A stretch of 64,000 nt of DNA from Pleurocapsales cyanobacterium LEGE 06147 (GCA_015207585.1 JADEWQ010000004.1:1-64000); one strand, 5' to 3'; positions 35,870 to 44,970 are shown, counted from the first letter of the stretch. Made by a program: numbers and translations. Notes: generated by a model not told the origin, from the letters alone.

Positions 35870-35893
35870 GGTGCGTCTCGTACGCACCTTTTT
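35870..35893 (+). terminator. Rho-independent terminator
   Basis: GGTGCGT and ACGCACC pair perfectly over seven bases around a CTCGT loop, immediately followed by five T. It is well placed to end the nitroreductase transcript. The 343-base gap around it (35743-36085) shows no other convincing feature. Confidence 0.75.
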
Positions 35894-36085
35894 GTGTCAA
35901 ATCTAGCAGCGAAACTAGAAGGAGACAGGTTAGTTCTATTTTATTAGCCGCCAACAAGTTGATTCTTAATTGGTCAAGGTAAATTAAAGAATAATAATCA
36001 AAAAAACTATCACGATTATCGTTATTGGTGTTAGACATTTTGTGGGGTAGTAAGTTTGCGGCTGTGTTGCGAGTAATTTACACTT

Positions 36086-37240
36086 CTATCCTTTTAATGT
36101 AGAAGTATCTTTAAACCAACCCCTTCGCCAGAAAAAATAAACTAAACTTAGGGCGATCGCTCCCATAAATCCCAAACACAAAGGATAACCCCAGTACCAA
36201 TTCAACTCTGGCATGTTCCACGGCGACTTTTCTGGATTAAAATTCATGCCGTAAATTCCTGCAATAAAAGTTAAAGGAATAAAAATAGTAGAAATCACCG
36301 TTAATAACTTCATAATCTCGTTCATTTTGTTGTTTACAGCCGACAAATAAACATCAGTTAAACTAGAAGCTAATTCTCGGTAAGTCTCAATCACATCGAT
36401 AATTTGAATAATGTGGTCGTAGCAGTCTCGCAAGTAGATCAGTACTTCATCACTAATCAAAGGACTACCATCACGAATTAAGATATTAATTGCGGTACGT
36501 TGCGGCCAAATAGCACGACGCAAAGCTAGTAATTCTCTCTTAATTTGATAAATTTCGCTAAGAGTTTTTTTAGTAGGGTTTAATACAGTTTCGTCTTCTA
36601 GTGCTTCTATTTTTTCGCCATAATTTTCTAGAACGGGGAAAAAACCATCAATAATGGCATCCCATAAAGCATAAGCTAAGTAATCTGCTCCATGATGTCT
36701 GATATTTCCTTGTTTAAAACGAATACGTCTGCGAACGGGTTCAAAACAATCTCCCTCTTTTTCTTCTTGTACGGTTAGTAAATAATGCTTTCCCAAAACC
36801 AAACTAACTTGTTCTAACCAAAATCCCTCTCCTCGGGGTTTAGGCATGATCATCTGAGTAATAATAACTAATTGGTCTTCATAGTCTTCTATTTTCGGTC
36901 GTTGGGGGACATTAACCACATCTTCCAAAACTAGGGGATGTAACTTGAACACCTTACCGAGTCGCTGGAGGATATCTTCGTTACCAAAACCACTTACGTC
37001 AACCCAAGAAACTGATTCCGTATCGAGGTATTGAGCGCAAGCTTCTGGGGTCAAATTAGTAATCCGCTTAGCCTGCTCTAAATTGTAGTCAATTAAAACA
37101 ATCTCTGGCGGTTGAGCATCTTCTTCTATACTGAGGGTTCCTGGTATGCTACCTGGTTCATCGTAAGCATAGTCGAATAGATCTTCTTCCTCTTCAATCA
37201 ATGCTTCTGCGCTGCTATGCAAAGTTTCCCTTTCTCTCAT
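36086..37240 (-). CDS. corA: CorA-type magnesium/cobalt transporter
   Basis: A 384-residue CorA-family channel. The C-terminal signature YGMNF sits between the two last membrane helices (LLTVISTIFIPLTFIAGIYGMNF and GYPLCLGFMGAIALSLVYFF). The large cytoplasmic N-terminal domain is acidic (SAEALIEEEEDLFDYAYDE) and has the usual CorA core (DVVNVPQRPKIEDYED). It admits Mg2+, and in some homologues Co2+ or Ni2+. It stands alone with a 321-base AT-rich upstream region (37241-37561); no clear riboswitch is seen in it. Confidence 0.92.
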   Translation of the reverse strand: MRERETLHSSAEALIEEEEDLFDYAYDEPGSIPGTLSIEEDAQPPEIVLIDYNLEQAKRITNLTPEACAQYLDTESVSWVDVSGFGNEDILQRLGKVFKLHPLVLEDVVNVPQRPKIEDYEDQLVIITQMIMPKPRGEGFWLEQVSLVLGKHYLLTVQEEKEGDCFEPVRRRIRFKQGNIRHHGADYLAYALWDAIIDGFFPVLENYGEKIEALEDETVLNPTKKTLSEIYQIKRELLALRRAIWPQRTAINILIRDGSPLISDEVLIYLRDCYDHIIQIIDVIETYRELASSLTDVYLSAVNNKMNEIMKLLTVISTIFIPLTFIAGIYGMNFNPEKSPWNMPELNWYWGYPLCLGFMGAIALSLVYFFWRRGWFKDTSTLKG

Positions 37241-37561
37241 TGATTTTTAGTTAACCTATAACTACTTAATTACTACATTTAATTAACCCTTTAACCTTAT
37301 TCTCCTAAAAATTCCCAAGTTACTTTTGCAATAAGTTTATACTAAAGCAGCTATGATAGTGGCTTGTGTGCGATCGCTCAAAACTGAGAAGTCATCTCTT
37401 TTCTGTTTAAAAAAAGAAGAACACTACCTTTTTTCTTCTGTTACATAATAAGGAAAGCACTATTGATAGAGTTATAATCGGACAAAAGTAGGATACTAAA
37501 CACTACCTGTAGAGTTAGTTACCTTTTTGTCCAAACATCATTAATTTTATTCATAGTTACG

Positions 37562-37777
37562 ATGAATACTTCTACGGCAGAACAAACAGAAAACACAAAG
37601 AATTTACTTTTGCGTAAGCTAAAAGAATGTCAAGCACCGATGAGCCTCCAGGAGTTAGAAACAAACTTAAGTAGCGAAGTAACCCTATCTCATCGCACCC
37701 TTAAAGAAGCAGCTTGGCAGCTAGTAGAAGAGGGAAAAGCCCAATTTACTGTTAGCTGGGATTTAGAAATTCGTTGA
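37562..37777 (+). CDS. Small winged-helix-like protein before dgt
   Basis: A 71-residue soluble protein with the pattern of a small helix-turn-helix (LLLRKLKECQAPMSLQELETNL, HRTLKEAAWQLVEEGKAQFTV). Its predicted strand tail ends SWDLEIR. It lies 10 bases before the dGTPase gene on the same strand and is probably co-transcribed. Function unknown; a transcriptional or RNA-binding role is a guess from the fold. Confidence 0.55.
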   Translation: MNTSTAEQTENTKNLLLRKLKECQAPMSLQELETNLSSEVTLSHRTLKEAAWQLVEEGKAQFTVSWDLEIR

Positions 37778-37787
37778 CTAAACTATT

Positions 37788-39149
37788 ATGTTGAGGCGGG
37801 AACAAAGGCAGCACAATCCCTTTGCCCAGGCAGGTGAGAAGCCAGGAGATCGAAGAAAATCTTTTCAAATCGATCGCGATCGCATTCTCTATTCTTCTGC
37901 TTTTCGACGGTTAGCTCAAGTTACCCAGGTAGTTACGGCTCAGGAAGGACACGTCTTTCACAACCGCCTTACCCACTCGCTCAAGGTAGCACAGGTTGCC
38001 AGAAGACTAGCAGAAAAACTACTTAGCGAACAGCCAAATATAGCCGAAAAAGTAGGTGGAGTTGACCCTGATGTAGTTGAAGCAGCAGCTTTAGCTCACG
38101 ATCTCGGTCATCCTCCTTTCGGTCATACTGCCGAAGAAGAATTGGATGATTGTGCTAATAGCCATGGCTTAACAGATGGTTTTGAAGGTAATGCCCAATC
38201 TTTTCGCATTCTCACGCGATTGGCAATTCATCGCATTGAATACTATGGTCTCAATTTAACTAGGGCAACCTTAAATGCAGTACTAAAATATCCCTGGTTG
38301 CGCGCGCACGGCGAAATGCCTCGACAAAGCCGAGATCGCCAGGAAAAATCGAAAAAATGGCGCAAATACTCTGTTTATGATTTAGATCGAGAAGCTTTTT
38401 ATTTTGTCAGATCTCCAGGAGATGAGTGTCAGACAGTAGAAGCAAGCATCATGGATTTTGCCGATGATATTACCTACAGCGTACACGACTTAGAAGATTT
38501 TTATTTGGCTGGATTAATTCCCTTAGAATTATTGGCAACAGATCGAGATGAATTTGCTCGATTTAGCAGCGAATGGTTGCGCGAATGTCCCGAAAATACC
38601 ACTGCTCAAATCGTCCAAGCCGAACGACATCGCTTTCAAAATTTTCTCGATGCCACCTATAATTTAAGGGGACAATATCGACCTGGTTCGTTCGAACAAA
38701 AAGCTCAAATTAAAAGAATTAGTTCTCAATTAATCCAAACTTATCTTCATTCAATAGCCTTGAGTGAGGAGTATGGCGATCGCGGTTTTTTACAATACAA
38801 TCAAGCCAAAGAAGAAGAACTTAAATTTCTGCAGCGTATCGTCTGGTCTTACGTCATTTCTAATCCCCGTCTGGCTACTCAACGATACGGACAAAAAAAG
38901 ATTATCAGAACTTTATTTGAAATTTATCTTGAAGCGATCGAGCGAGCAGACCTCAGTTTTATTCCCGCTCGTTTTGTCAGAGAATATCAAGAACTAGTAG
39001 AGCGCGAAGCTAAAGGTGAAGATGTCAAGCCAGAGAAAACGCGCATGGCGGTTGATATTATTGCTGGTTTAAGCGAAGCCGAAGCAGTGCTCAAGTACCG
39101 CCGTCTTACAGGAATCAGTCAAGGTTCTTTTCTAGAATATTGGGAGTAA
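37788..39149 (+). CDS. dgt: Deoxyguanosinetriphosphate triphosphohydrolase
   Basis: A 453-residue HD-domain dNTPase. The metal site is shown by HNRLTHSLKVAQVARR, then ALAHDLGHPPFGHTAEEEL and DFADDITYSVHDLED. These are the H...HD...D ligands of the dGTPase branch, which cleaves dGTP to deoxyguanosine and triphosphate and so affects dNTP pools and sometimes phage sensitivity. The N-terminus HNPFAQAGEKPGDRR and the family length are normal. It overlaps nothing downstream; a Uma2 gene converges 50 bases later. Confidence 0.93.
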   Translation: MLRREQRQHNPFAQAGEKPGDRRKSFQIDRDRILYSSAFRRLAQVTQVVTAQEGHVFHNRLTHSLKVAQVARRLAEKLLSEQPNIAEKVGGVDPDVVEAAALAHDLGHPPFGHTAEEELDDCANSHGLTDGFEGNAQSFRILTRLAIHRIEYYGLNLTRATLNAVLKYPWLRAHGEMPRQSRDRQEKSKKWRKYSVYDLDREAFYFVRSPGDECQTVEASIMDFADDITYSVHDLEDFYLAGLIPLELLATDRDEFARFSSEWLRECPENTTAQIVQAERHRFQNFLDATYNLRGQYRPGSFEQKAQIKRISSQLIQTYLHSIALSEEYGDRGFLQYNQAKEEELKFLQRIVWSYVISNPRLATQRYGQKKIIRTLFEIYLEAIERADLSFIPARFVREYQELVEREAKGEDVKPEKTRMAVDIIAGLSEAEAVLKYRRLTGISQGSFLEYWE

Positions 39150-39199
39150 ACAGTCACCAGTCATTACTCACCAGTTAGACAGTGAAAAATTATCAATTA

Positions 39200-39853
39200 T
39201 CAATTATTAATTGATGATATTTGTTCTTTTACCCAAGCTCTAAATGCTTTCATTGTTTTATTTCTTCCTTCAGTTTTACATCTATTAAGATATTGAATAA
39301 TCACTTTTTTAATAAGTAGTTTAGGAAAAATTGTGCTAAGTTCTGACTCTATATACCGACCATCTCGTAATATATTTATCTGTAATTTATCTTTCTCAAA
39401 ACGCCAGAGTTCGGGAACACCTAATGCTTGATAAATATTTGGATGAGTACGAGAAGTTAAATCAATTTCTAAAACCAAATCTGGGGGCGGATCGACAGTT
39501 AGATCTAGCCTATTTTTCCCTCGAACAGCTAATTCATTTTGAATATAAAAACAGTTGTCGGGTTCTATTCCTTGATTCATTATCGAATTTTTAAAAGTAG
39601 TAGAACCAAAAGAACAAAATTCAATATCTAGTTCTTCAAGAATAATTTCTATAAAATTACTAATAAAAATTTTATTAATTTCATGTTCGGGTAATGGGGT
39701 CATAATTTCTAAAATGCCGTTGTCATAAGCTACTCTAGAAGAACGTTTTTCTCCCAAATCTTCTAAAATAGCTTCAAATTCTTGCCAGTTTATATCTTTT
39801 ACTAATACATGCTGTCCTGGTGGTACAGTTATTCGTTTAAGTTCTAATAGCAT
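39200..39853 (-). CDS. Uma2 (DUF820) family endonuclease-like protein
   Basis: A 217-residue member of the Uma2/DUF820 family, which is greatly expanded in cyanobacteria. It shows the conserved order NGILEIMTPLPEHE, EPDNCFYI and PPPDLVLEIDLTSRT, where the Asp and Glu/Lys belong to a PD-(D/E)xK-type nuclease fold. DNA cleavage is predicted for the fold but the biology is unknown. An AT-rich dispersed repeat lies at its 3' end. Confidence 0.8.
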   Translation of the reverse strand: MLLELKRITVPPGQHVLVKDINWQEFEAILEDLGEKRSSRVAYDNGILEIMTPLPEHEINKIFISNFIEIILEELDIEFCSFGSTTFKNSIMNQGIEPDNCFYIQNELAVRGKNRLDLTVDPPPDLVLEIDLTSRTHPNIYQALGVPELWRFEKDKLQINILRDGRYIESELSTIFPKLLIKKVIIQYLNRCKTEGRNKTMKAFRAWVKEQISSINN

Positions 39854-39923
39854 TGTTCAATTCTTTGATTGTTTACTTTTAATACTACTTGTCCTTGTGT
39901 TATTTCCTGCATCTTCTTTTTGT

Positions 39924-40547
39924 CTAAACCGATCGCGAATTAAGTTGGTATGCTTGCCAAGACAGCTCGATCAAACTACTAACTATGGCAGTTGCTACGA
40001 CTGCGCTGCCTTTGCGATTGTCAACATATATACGATCTAGAGACGAGTTTTGGAACCATTCCTTCATATCTTGCTCGACAAAAACTGGCGCAGTGGCAAT
40101 TATCAAAGCTGGTTGAATTACTTTTCTTTTACTCAACTCCACCAGAGAAGTTAGTGCCGTTTGCTCTTGACCAATGACAAAAATGGCTTCTGGATGACTT
40201 TTAGCAAGGGTTTCTAGACCCCAAGCAGCTTGCGTTTTGCGATTTTGTGGTCGAGTGATGGCTGTAGTCGTGCAATAAACCGGATTACCAAAAGTTTTTT
40301 GTAGCAAAGCTCCGATCGCGATCTGAATCATTGGCACATCTACAATAATCGAAGTTTGTGCTGCTAAAGCTGCTGCTCCTCTGGCAAGAGACTCGGTTGA
40401 AAAATGCAGTAAAGAAAGATAGTCAAAATCGCCTGTACTGTAAATAACTTGACGAACTATTTCATATTCGGCTGGGGATAATTGGTGACGAGCTACTTCC
40501 CTATCGATAATTGCCAGACTTTGAACGTCTGTGAGATGCAAATCCAT
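39924..40547 (-). CDS. cobH: Precorrin-8X methylmutase
   Basis: A 207-residue CobH/CbiC. It moves the methyl group from C11 to C12 of the corrin ring in cobalamin synthesis. It contains the family stretches HQLSPAEYEIVRQVIYSTGDFDY, PMIQIAIGALL and LTSLVELSK, plus the C-terminal GTAPVFV-like ATAPVFVE followed by RKGSAVVATAIV. It is on the same strand as Uma2, but the B12 gene cobL is 13 kb away, so it is not in a B12 operon. Confidence 0.9.
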   Translation of the reverse strand: MDLHLTDVQSLAIIDREVARHQLSPAEYEIVRQVIYSTGDFDYLSLLHFSTESLARGAAALAAQTSIIVDVPMIQIAIGALLQKTFGNPVYCTTTAITRPQNRKTQAAWGLETLAKSHPEAIFVIGQEQTALTSLVELSKRKVIQPALIIATAPVFVEQDMKEWFQNSSLDRIYVDNRKGSAVVATAIVSSLIELSWQAYQLNSRSV

Positions 40548-40629
40548 CTAATTTTTCGTGAATGACCAGACATTACTTTAGCTTGAAAAATACTTTATCA
40601 GTAACTCTATCGAATCAATTTGTTACCAT

Positions 40630-40767
40630 TTAACTATCAAGATTACAGAAAAAGAAGCAGAGTGATTAAATAAGTTTTGCCAACAAGAGGGTAGAACGCA
40701 GACAGACGTAATTAGAGCTTATCTTCATTCTCTCGCTAAAAAGGTAGATGAGTATAAAAATGTGTAG
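40630..40767 (+). pseudogene. Ribbon-helix-helix (CopG-like) gene with nonsense codon
   Basis: The frame reads LTIKITEKEAE, then TGA at 40663, then LNKFCQQEGRTQTDVIRAYLHSL to a TAG at 40765. It resembles small CopG/MetJ-type antitoxin-like DNA-binding proteins. No start codon is obvious. It lies alone in the gap between cobH and a phosphotransferase gene, and no toxin partner is seen. Confidence 0.55.
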
Positions 40768-40819
40768 GTTTGTTTAGGAATTTAGGCAACTGTTCCCAAC
40801 CCTCTTTGTTATTTTTAAT

Positions 40820-41809
40820 TCAAAAAAGTTGCCAATCTTTGGAAGTTAATCTCTTTAACTGTTCGAGCCGTTGAGAAAAATAACTATCATCTAATCTGCA
40901 CCAGCTATGAATGCTAGCTGCATTAATATTAATTGCCCAAACCCAAATGTGAGCTACTCCAGTTAAAGCCTGTAGCGCGCCAAATTCGACATCTGTAAGA
41001 GGTTGTACTGTTTGATAGCTATTAATAAAAGCATCTCTGACTTGTCGACCGATACCCGCACGAAGAGATACTTGCAAGAATTTAGCCAGATCGAAGGCAC
41101 GCCACCCATAACCGCACTGATCGAAATCAAATAAAGTTAACTGATTATCTGCCGTAAAATGAACGTTACCACTGTGGGGATCGCCCCAACAAATTCCCCA
41201 CAAAGGCGGTTCTTGGGATAGATCTTGTAACTGCTGTTTGATTCGAGCGATCGCCCCTTGCAGATAATTGAGGTCCGAAATTCGGTGTTGAAGAAAGGGA
41301 GCGATAATATCGAAAGAATCATCGAGTAAATATTTCAAGGTTAGAGGTTGACGTTTGGCTTGGCTGCGAAAATTTACGGCTGTTTGATGCAACTTTCCCA
41401 GGGTTTCTCCTAAAAGTCGACTTTGAGTTAAATTAAAGTCTCCCAGAGGCACTTTTCCTTTAGCATAAGGGAACAGAGCTGCATAGCGATCGCCTTCTAA
41501 AGCATTAATGATTACGAATAATCGGCCGTCTTTGGTTTTGAGGGGATAGGCGACGGGAAGAAAATGCTGGTGTAGAAAATCTAATAATTCTAGTTCAAAC
41601 TGGATATCTGCTTGGGAACGCCAATGATGATGGGAGACTCTTAAAATATACTGCTCGGTTGTTGTTTCTACTAGATAAACATCACTCAGCCCTCGATTCC
41701 AAAGCATACATCTTGTCACTAATCCCAGTGAGTATTGAGATAGTACCCGATTGATTAATGCGGAGGAAGCCAGAGTAGAGTAAATAACTGGAAATACACT
41801 CTGAATCAT
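40820..41809 (-). CDS. Aminoglycoside-phosphotransferase-fold kinase
   Basis: A 329-residue APH/homoserine-kinase-like protein. The catalytic loop reads WGDPHSGNV (for HxDxxxxN, here with GDPHSGN), followed by the metal-binding FDFDQCGYG. The N-terminal part contains LVETTTEQYILRVS, equivalent to the nucleotide-binding strands. Substrates in this family include choline, homoserine, fructosamine and aminoglycosides, and this one cannot be assigned. It stands alone. Confidence 0.8.
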   Translation of the reverse strand: MIQSVFPVIYSTLASSALINRVLSQYSLGLVTRCMLWNRGLSDVYLVETTTEQYILRVSHHHWRSQADIQFELELLDFLHQHFLPVAYPLKTKDGRLFVIINALEGDRYAALFPYAKGKVPLGDFNLTQSRLLGETLGKLHQTAVNFRSQAKRQPLTLKYLLDDSFDIIAPFLQHRISDLNYLQGAIARIKQQLQDLSQEPPLWGICWGDPHSGNVHFTADNQLTLFDFDQCGYGWRAFDLAKFLQVSLRAGIGRQVRDAFINSYQTVQPLTDVEFGALQALTGVAHIWVWAININAASIHSWCRLDDSYFSQRLEQLKRLTSKDWQLF

Positions 41810-41969
41810 GGTTGGAGGATATACTCTTTGTCACAAAAAGAGTAGAGAAATTTACTTAGTCCCCTATCCAATAAAGTTACTAGTCATTTAGCTAGGATTA
41901 AGTATCTATAGATACTGTTGCTTCAATAGATTTGTCTGACTTCCATCCATCTAAAATCTCAAGAGCCAA

Positions 41970-42078
41970 TTAAAGTTGTTGAGCCGTTGGTCGGATAAGG
42001 ATTTCGTTGATGTCTACTTCCGGAGGCTGCTCGATGGCAAAGGCGATCGCTCGCGCCACTGCATCTGCATCAATTGTT
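41970..42078 (-). pseudogene. Short-chain dehydrogenase C-terminal remnant
   Basis: On the minus strand the last 36 codons of a YdfG-type SDR are readable: IDADAVARAIAFAIEQPP, then EVDINEILIRPTAQQL and stop at 41970. All of the catalytic part is missing. It lies inside the 455-base gap between two intact minus-strand genes. Confidence 0.7.
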
Positions 42079-42101
42079 TATTGTAGTTATTAAATGAGAT
42101 A

Positions 42102-42139
42102 TCTGTTAAGCTGAGCATCTTCTGTTAAGCTGAGCATCT
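42102..42139. repeat. 19-base tandem duplication
   Basis: TCTGTTAAGCTGAGCATCT is present twice back to back (42102-42120 and 42121-42139). A GCCCAGAACTAAAGTTCCGGGC-type palindrome follows at about 42150. Confidence 0.75.
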
Positions 42140-42264
42140 GGTGCATCAACGCCCAGAACTAAAGTTCCGGGCTAAAAAATTAAGTCCCTTAAAATGGACT
42201 AAAATGCTTATCTAGTTTTGTGCGCGAAGACTTTTGCTAGTGGTTGTGGAGAATGGTGCAAGAT

Positions 42265-43200
42265 TTAAACTTTGTCCCAACTTAAACTACCTTCTTCTGC
42301 ATCTATCCATACTACTTGTCCGACAGGCAAGGCAGCATTGACACCGTCATGTCCGAAGGGAAGATTTGAAACAATAGGAATACCTAAATCGCCCAGGCGA
42401 TCGCGCAGTACTTCTTCTACACTCCAGCTATTACTACCTACAGGCGGATCGCAGCGACTAAAACGTCCTAAAGCAATTCCTTTTACTTCCTTAAATGCAC
42501 CCGTCATACGCCACTGGGTTAACAGGCGATCGATCCGATAGGGGGCTTCTGTGACATCTTCTAAAGCAAGAATAACACCATCAAAGAATGGCTGTATGGA
42601 GGTACCGAGTAGGTGAGTAGCTACGGTCAAATTGGCAGGAAAAAGTATGCCGCTTACTTTACCACCACCCCAACCTTGACCTTTTAAAGGTAATAAAGAA
42701 CGACCTTCAATACAATCAAATAATCTTTGAATCGACCATTCTGGTTCGTTGGCTATGGTAGTTAAGACGGGTGCGTGCAGACCGGAAATGCCTACTTTAG
42801 CTAAACTCCAAAGTAAGCTAGTAACGTCGGAAAAACCAATTATCCATTTTGGATTTGGGATTGGTTTAATCTCCGCGTCTTCTCCATGCCAACTCCAATC
42901 TTCTAGCAACCTTGCACTTCCATAACCGCCTCTGGCACAGAGAATAGCTTTGCATTCGGGATCTTGCCAGGCTTCTGTTAGTGCTTGTCTTCTTTGATGG
43001 TCATCGCCAGCTAGATAGCCAGATCTAGCGTTCCAATTACTACCTAACTTGACTCGATAGCCGCGCGATCGCCAAATTTCTAATCCTTTTTCAAAAGCTT
43101 CAAATTCTTTTAATGCACCGCTAGGGGCAATTACTTTGACTAAATCTCCTAGTTTTAGAGGTGGTGGTAGTTGACAGGGATAAGTTGTCAATTTTGGCAC
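42265..43200 (-). CDS. LD-carboxypeptidase (peptidase S66 family)
   Basis: A 311-residue member of the S66 family, which removes the terminal D-amino acid from muropeptides during peptidoglycan recycling; some members instead inactivate microcin C. It shows KVIAPSGALKE, the conserved ARGGYGSARLLEDW, and WIIGFSDVTSLLW, where the serine of GxSDxT is the expected nucleophile. A C-terminal LPFGHDG has the expected His. Substrate choice between LdcA and MccF types cannot be made. No signal peptide, so it is cytoplasmic. Confidence 0.87.
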   Translation of the reverse strand: MPKLTTYPCQLPPPLKLGDLVKVIAPSGALKEFEAFEKGLEIWRSRGYRVKLGSNWNARSGYLAGDDHQRRQALTEAWQDPECKAILCARGGYGSARLLEDWSWHGEDAEIKPIPNPKWIIGFSDVTSLLWSLAKVGISGLHAPVLTTIANEPEWSIQRLFDCIEGRSLLPLKGQGWGGGKVSGILFPANLTVATHLLGTSIQPFFDGVILALEDVTEAPYRIDRLLTQWRMTGAFKEVKGIALGRFSRCDPPVGSNSWSVEEVLRDRLGDLGIPIVSNLPFGHDGVNAALPVGQVVWIDAEEGSLSWDKV

Positions 43201-43295
43201 AAATTTTTGGGAGTTTTTTCGATTATTTCTGTTAATTTAGCATCTGCTGGCGATCGCTTTGACAAAAAGTTTTCAATATGCGAACATAAAAGATA

Positions 43296-43314
43296 AGTTT
43301 TCAAATTGAAAACT
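43296..43314. promoter_or_regulatory. Operator-like palindrome upstream of higB
   Basis: AGTTTTCAA-A-TTGAAAACT is a perfect 9+1+9 palindrome, 17 bases before the higB start. A lone half-site AGTTTTCAA lies at 43268-43276. Type II antitoxins of the HigA type commonly autorepress at such sites. Confidence 0.55.
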
Positions 43315-43331
43315 ACATTAACCATGCTTCA

Positions 43332-43631
43332 ATGCACCTAATTTCCGCTGGCAAACTCAAACAAGCAGTATGCAAGTATCCAGATGCTATCAAAACAATT
43401 CAAGCTTTTTGTAAAACTATCAAACAAGCCCAATGGCAAAATTTAATTGAAGTACAACAAGTTTATCGAGATGCGGAAGCAGTAGGTAATTTTACTATTT
43501 TTAATATTAAAGGAAACAAATATCGTCTGATTTTGAATATTGATTATCAAGAACAAGTAGCCTATTTTAAATATTTTTTAACCCACGCTGAATACGATAG
43601 AGAGCAATGGAAAAATGACCCTTACTTTTAA
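43332..43631 (+). CDS. higB: HigB-type toxin (mRNA interferase)
   Basis: A 99-residue basic protein of the HigB_toxin family of the RelE superfamily. The C-terminal NKYRLILNIDYQEQVAYFKYFLTHAEYDR is diagnostic. The N-terminus (MHLISAGKLKQAVCKYPDA) agrees with family length. Members cleave mRNA at the ribosome. It is the first gene of the pair, typical for higBA where the toxin precedes the antitoxin, and its 3' end overlaps higA by 17 bases, so the two are translationally coupled. Confidence 0.87.
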   Translation: MHLISAGKLKQAVCKYPDAIKTIQAFCKTIKQAQWQNLIEVQQVYRDAEAVGNFTIFNIKGNKYRLILNIDYQEQVAYFKYFLTHAEYDREQWKNDPYF

Positions 43632-44034
43632 TAAAAAAAATTATCTCGAACTTTTAGAAAAAATACAGCTTGTTCTTAAAATTATCGAAACCGAAGCGGA
43701 ATATGAAGAATATCTAGCAGTAGCTGAAAATCTAATTGCAAAAAAAAATAACCGCACCCCAGAAGAAACAACTTTATTACGATTGCTAGTAAAGTTAATT
43801 GAAGACTATGAAGAACAAGCTTATAGTTTACAAGATTGGAGTAACCTGACACCCCACGAAATTTTACAACACCTTTTAGAATCTAGTAATACTAAACAAG
43901 CTGATTTAATAGGGGTCATCAGTTCCTCAAAAGGTTTAATCTCAGCTATAGTCAATGGGAAACGAGGGATTAGCAAAGAACAAGCAAAAAAGTTGGGAGC
44001 CTATTTTAAGGTTTCTCCTAGTTTATTTATTTAA
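43615..44034 (+). CDS. higA: HigA-type antitoxin, XRE-family HTH
   Basis: A 139-residue protein. An N-terminal helical half (AENLIAKKNNRTPEETTLLRLL) precedes a C-terminal helix-turn-helix (LQHLLESSNTKQADLIGVI, KGLISAIVNGKRGISKEQAKKLGAYFKV). This is the HigA layout for cyanobacterial HigBA pairs. It neutralises HigB and represses the operon, probably at the palindrome at 43296. Confidence 0.85.
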   Translation: MTLTFNKKNYLELLEKIQLVLKIIETEAEYEEYLAVAENLIAKKNNRTPEETTLLRLLVKLIEDYEEQAYSLQDWSNLTPHEILQHLLESSNTKQADLIGVISSSKGLISAIVNGKRGISKEQAKKLGAYFKVSPSLFI

Positions 44035-44036
44035 AT

Positions 44037-44513
44037 ATGAATTTATTAAATATAGAAATAGCAACGAATCGTCTTTTGTTAAAACCTATATCAATGAAAT
44101 ATAAAGAAGATATTTTTTCAGAATTTACCGAAGAGATTGCAATTTATATGTATCCGCGTCCAGCCAAAGAAATATCTGAAACAGAACATTTTATTCAATA
44201 ATCTCTTAAAAAGTTAAAAAATAATCTCGATTTACAATTAGTGATTTTAAAAAAAAACTCTCAGGAATTTTTGGGTTGTGCGGGTTTGCACGGAATTAAC
44301 CAGAAAATTCCAGAATTAGGGATTTGGCTCAAAAAGAAAGCCCATGGTAATAAATATGGGATAGAAACAATTACAGCCATTAAATATTGGGCTGATGCCA
44401 ACTTGGATTATAAATATCTTCGTTATAAAATTGATAACAACAAGTCAAATAATTTGTTTAATTTGTTGGGCTGCTTTGCCTCTCGGTGGGAACAGTACTT
44501 CGATCTCAACTGA
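44037..44513 (+). pseudogene. GNAT acetyltransferase gene with one nonsense codon
   Basis: One frame of 158 codons starts MNLLNIEIATNRLLLKPIS and continues through ELGIWLKKKAHGNKYGIE and NLLGCFASRW, the RimJ/RimL-type GNAT pattern. TAA at 44199 (codon 55) interrupts it; removing this stop restores one protein. The last residues appear shorter than usual for the family. It starts three bases after higA, so it is transcribed with the toxin-antitoxin pair. Confidence 0.75.
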
Positions 44514-44592
44514 TATGTTTGGGGTTAAGTAACTTGAGATTCTCGGTAGGACAGTGCTTGAGATTGTGGGTGGAATTAGTCAGTAATCGGTG

Positions 44593-44970
44593 ATGAGGCA
44601 TCAAGAACTAATAGAGATAGCTAAAGCCGGACTTGGAGAATTTCAACTTGCCAAGCAGGGGTTAACAGCGGGATCTGTAAGCTGTGCATTAATGACAAAT
44701 AAAGGCACTATTTATACAGGTATATGTTTGGACTTAGCGTATGGTATTGGGTTTTGCGCTGAACATGCGGCAATTGCCGAGATGCTTAAAGCACGCGAAA
44801 CAGTAATTGATTACATTGTGACGGTAAGTTCAAAGAAAATCATGATGCCATGCGGGAGATGTCGAGAGTTGATGATACAGGTGAGCAAAGAGAATCTGAA
44901 TACAAAAGTGGTAGTTGACGAAAAAAGTTACATGATTTTAAGTGACCTATTACCTAAACACTGGATATAA
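44593..44970 (+). CDS. Cytidine-deaminase-fold protein
   Basis: A 125-residue zinc deaminase. The CAEHAAIAEM motif places Cys and the catalytic Glu where nucleoside deaminases have (H/C)xE, and PCGRCREL gives the two other zinc cysteines. This Cys-type site resembles tetrameric cytidine deaminases and blasticidin-S deaminase-like enzymes. Substrate unknown. ATG at 44593 is used; GTG at 44590 is an alternative. It lies beyond the higBA-GNAT set on the same strand. Confidence 0.75.
   Translation: MRHQELIEIAKAGLGEFQLAKQGLTAGSVSCALMTNKGTIYTGICLDLAYGIGFCAEHAAIAEMLKARETVIDYIVTVSSKKIMMPCGRCRELMIQVSKENLNTKVVVDEKSYMILSDLLPKHWI

Noticed and set aside
35778-36038. An 86-residue minus-strand frame
   Set aside because: It runs through a clear Rho-independent terminator (35870-35893), has no ribosome site and no recognised homology.
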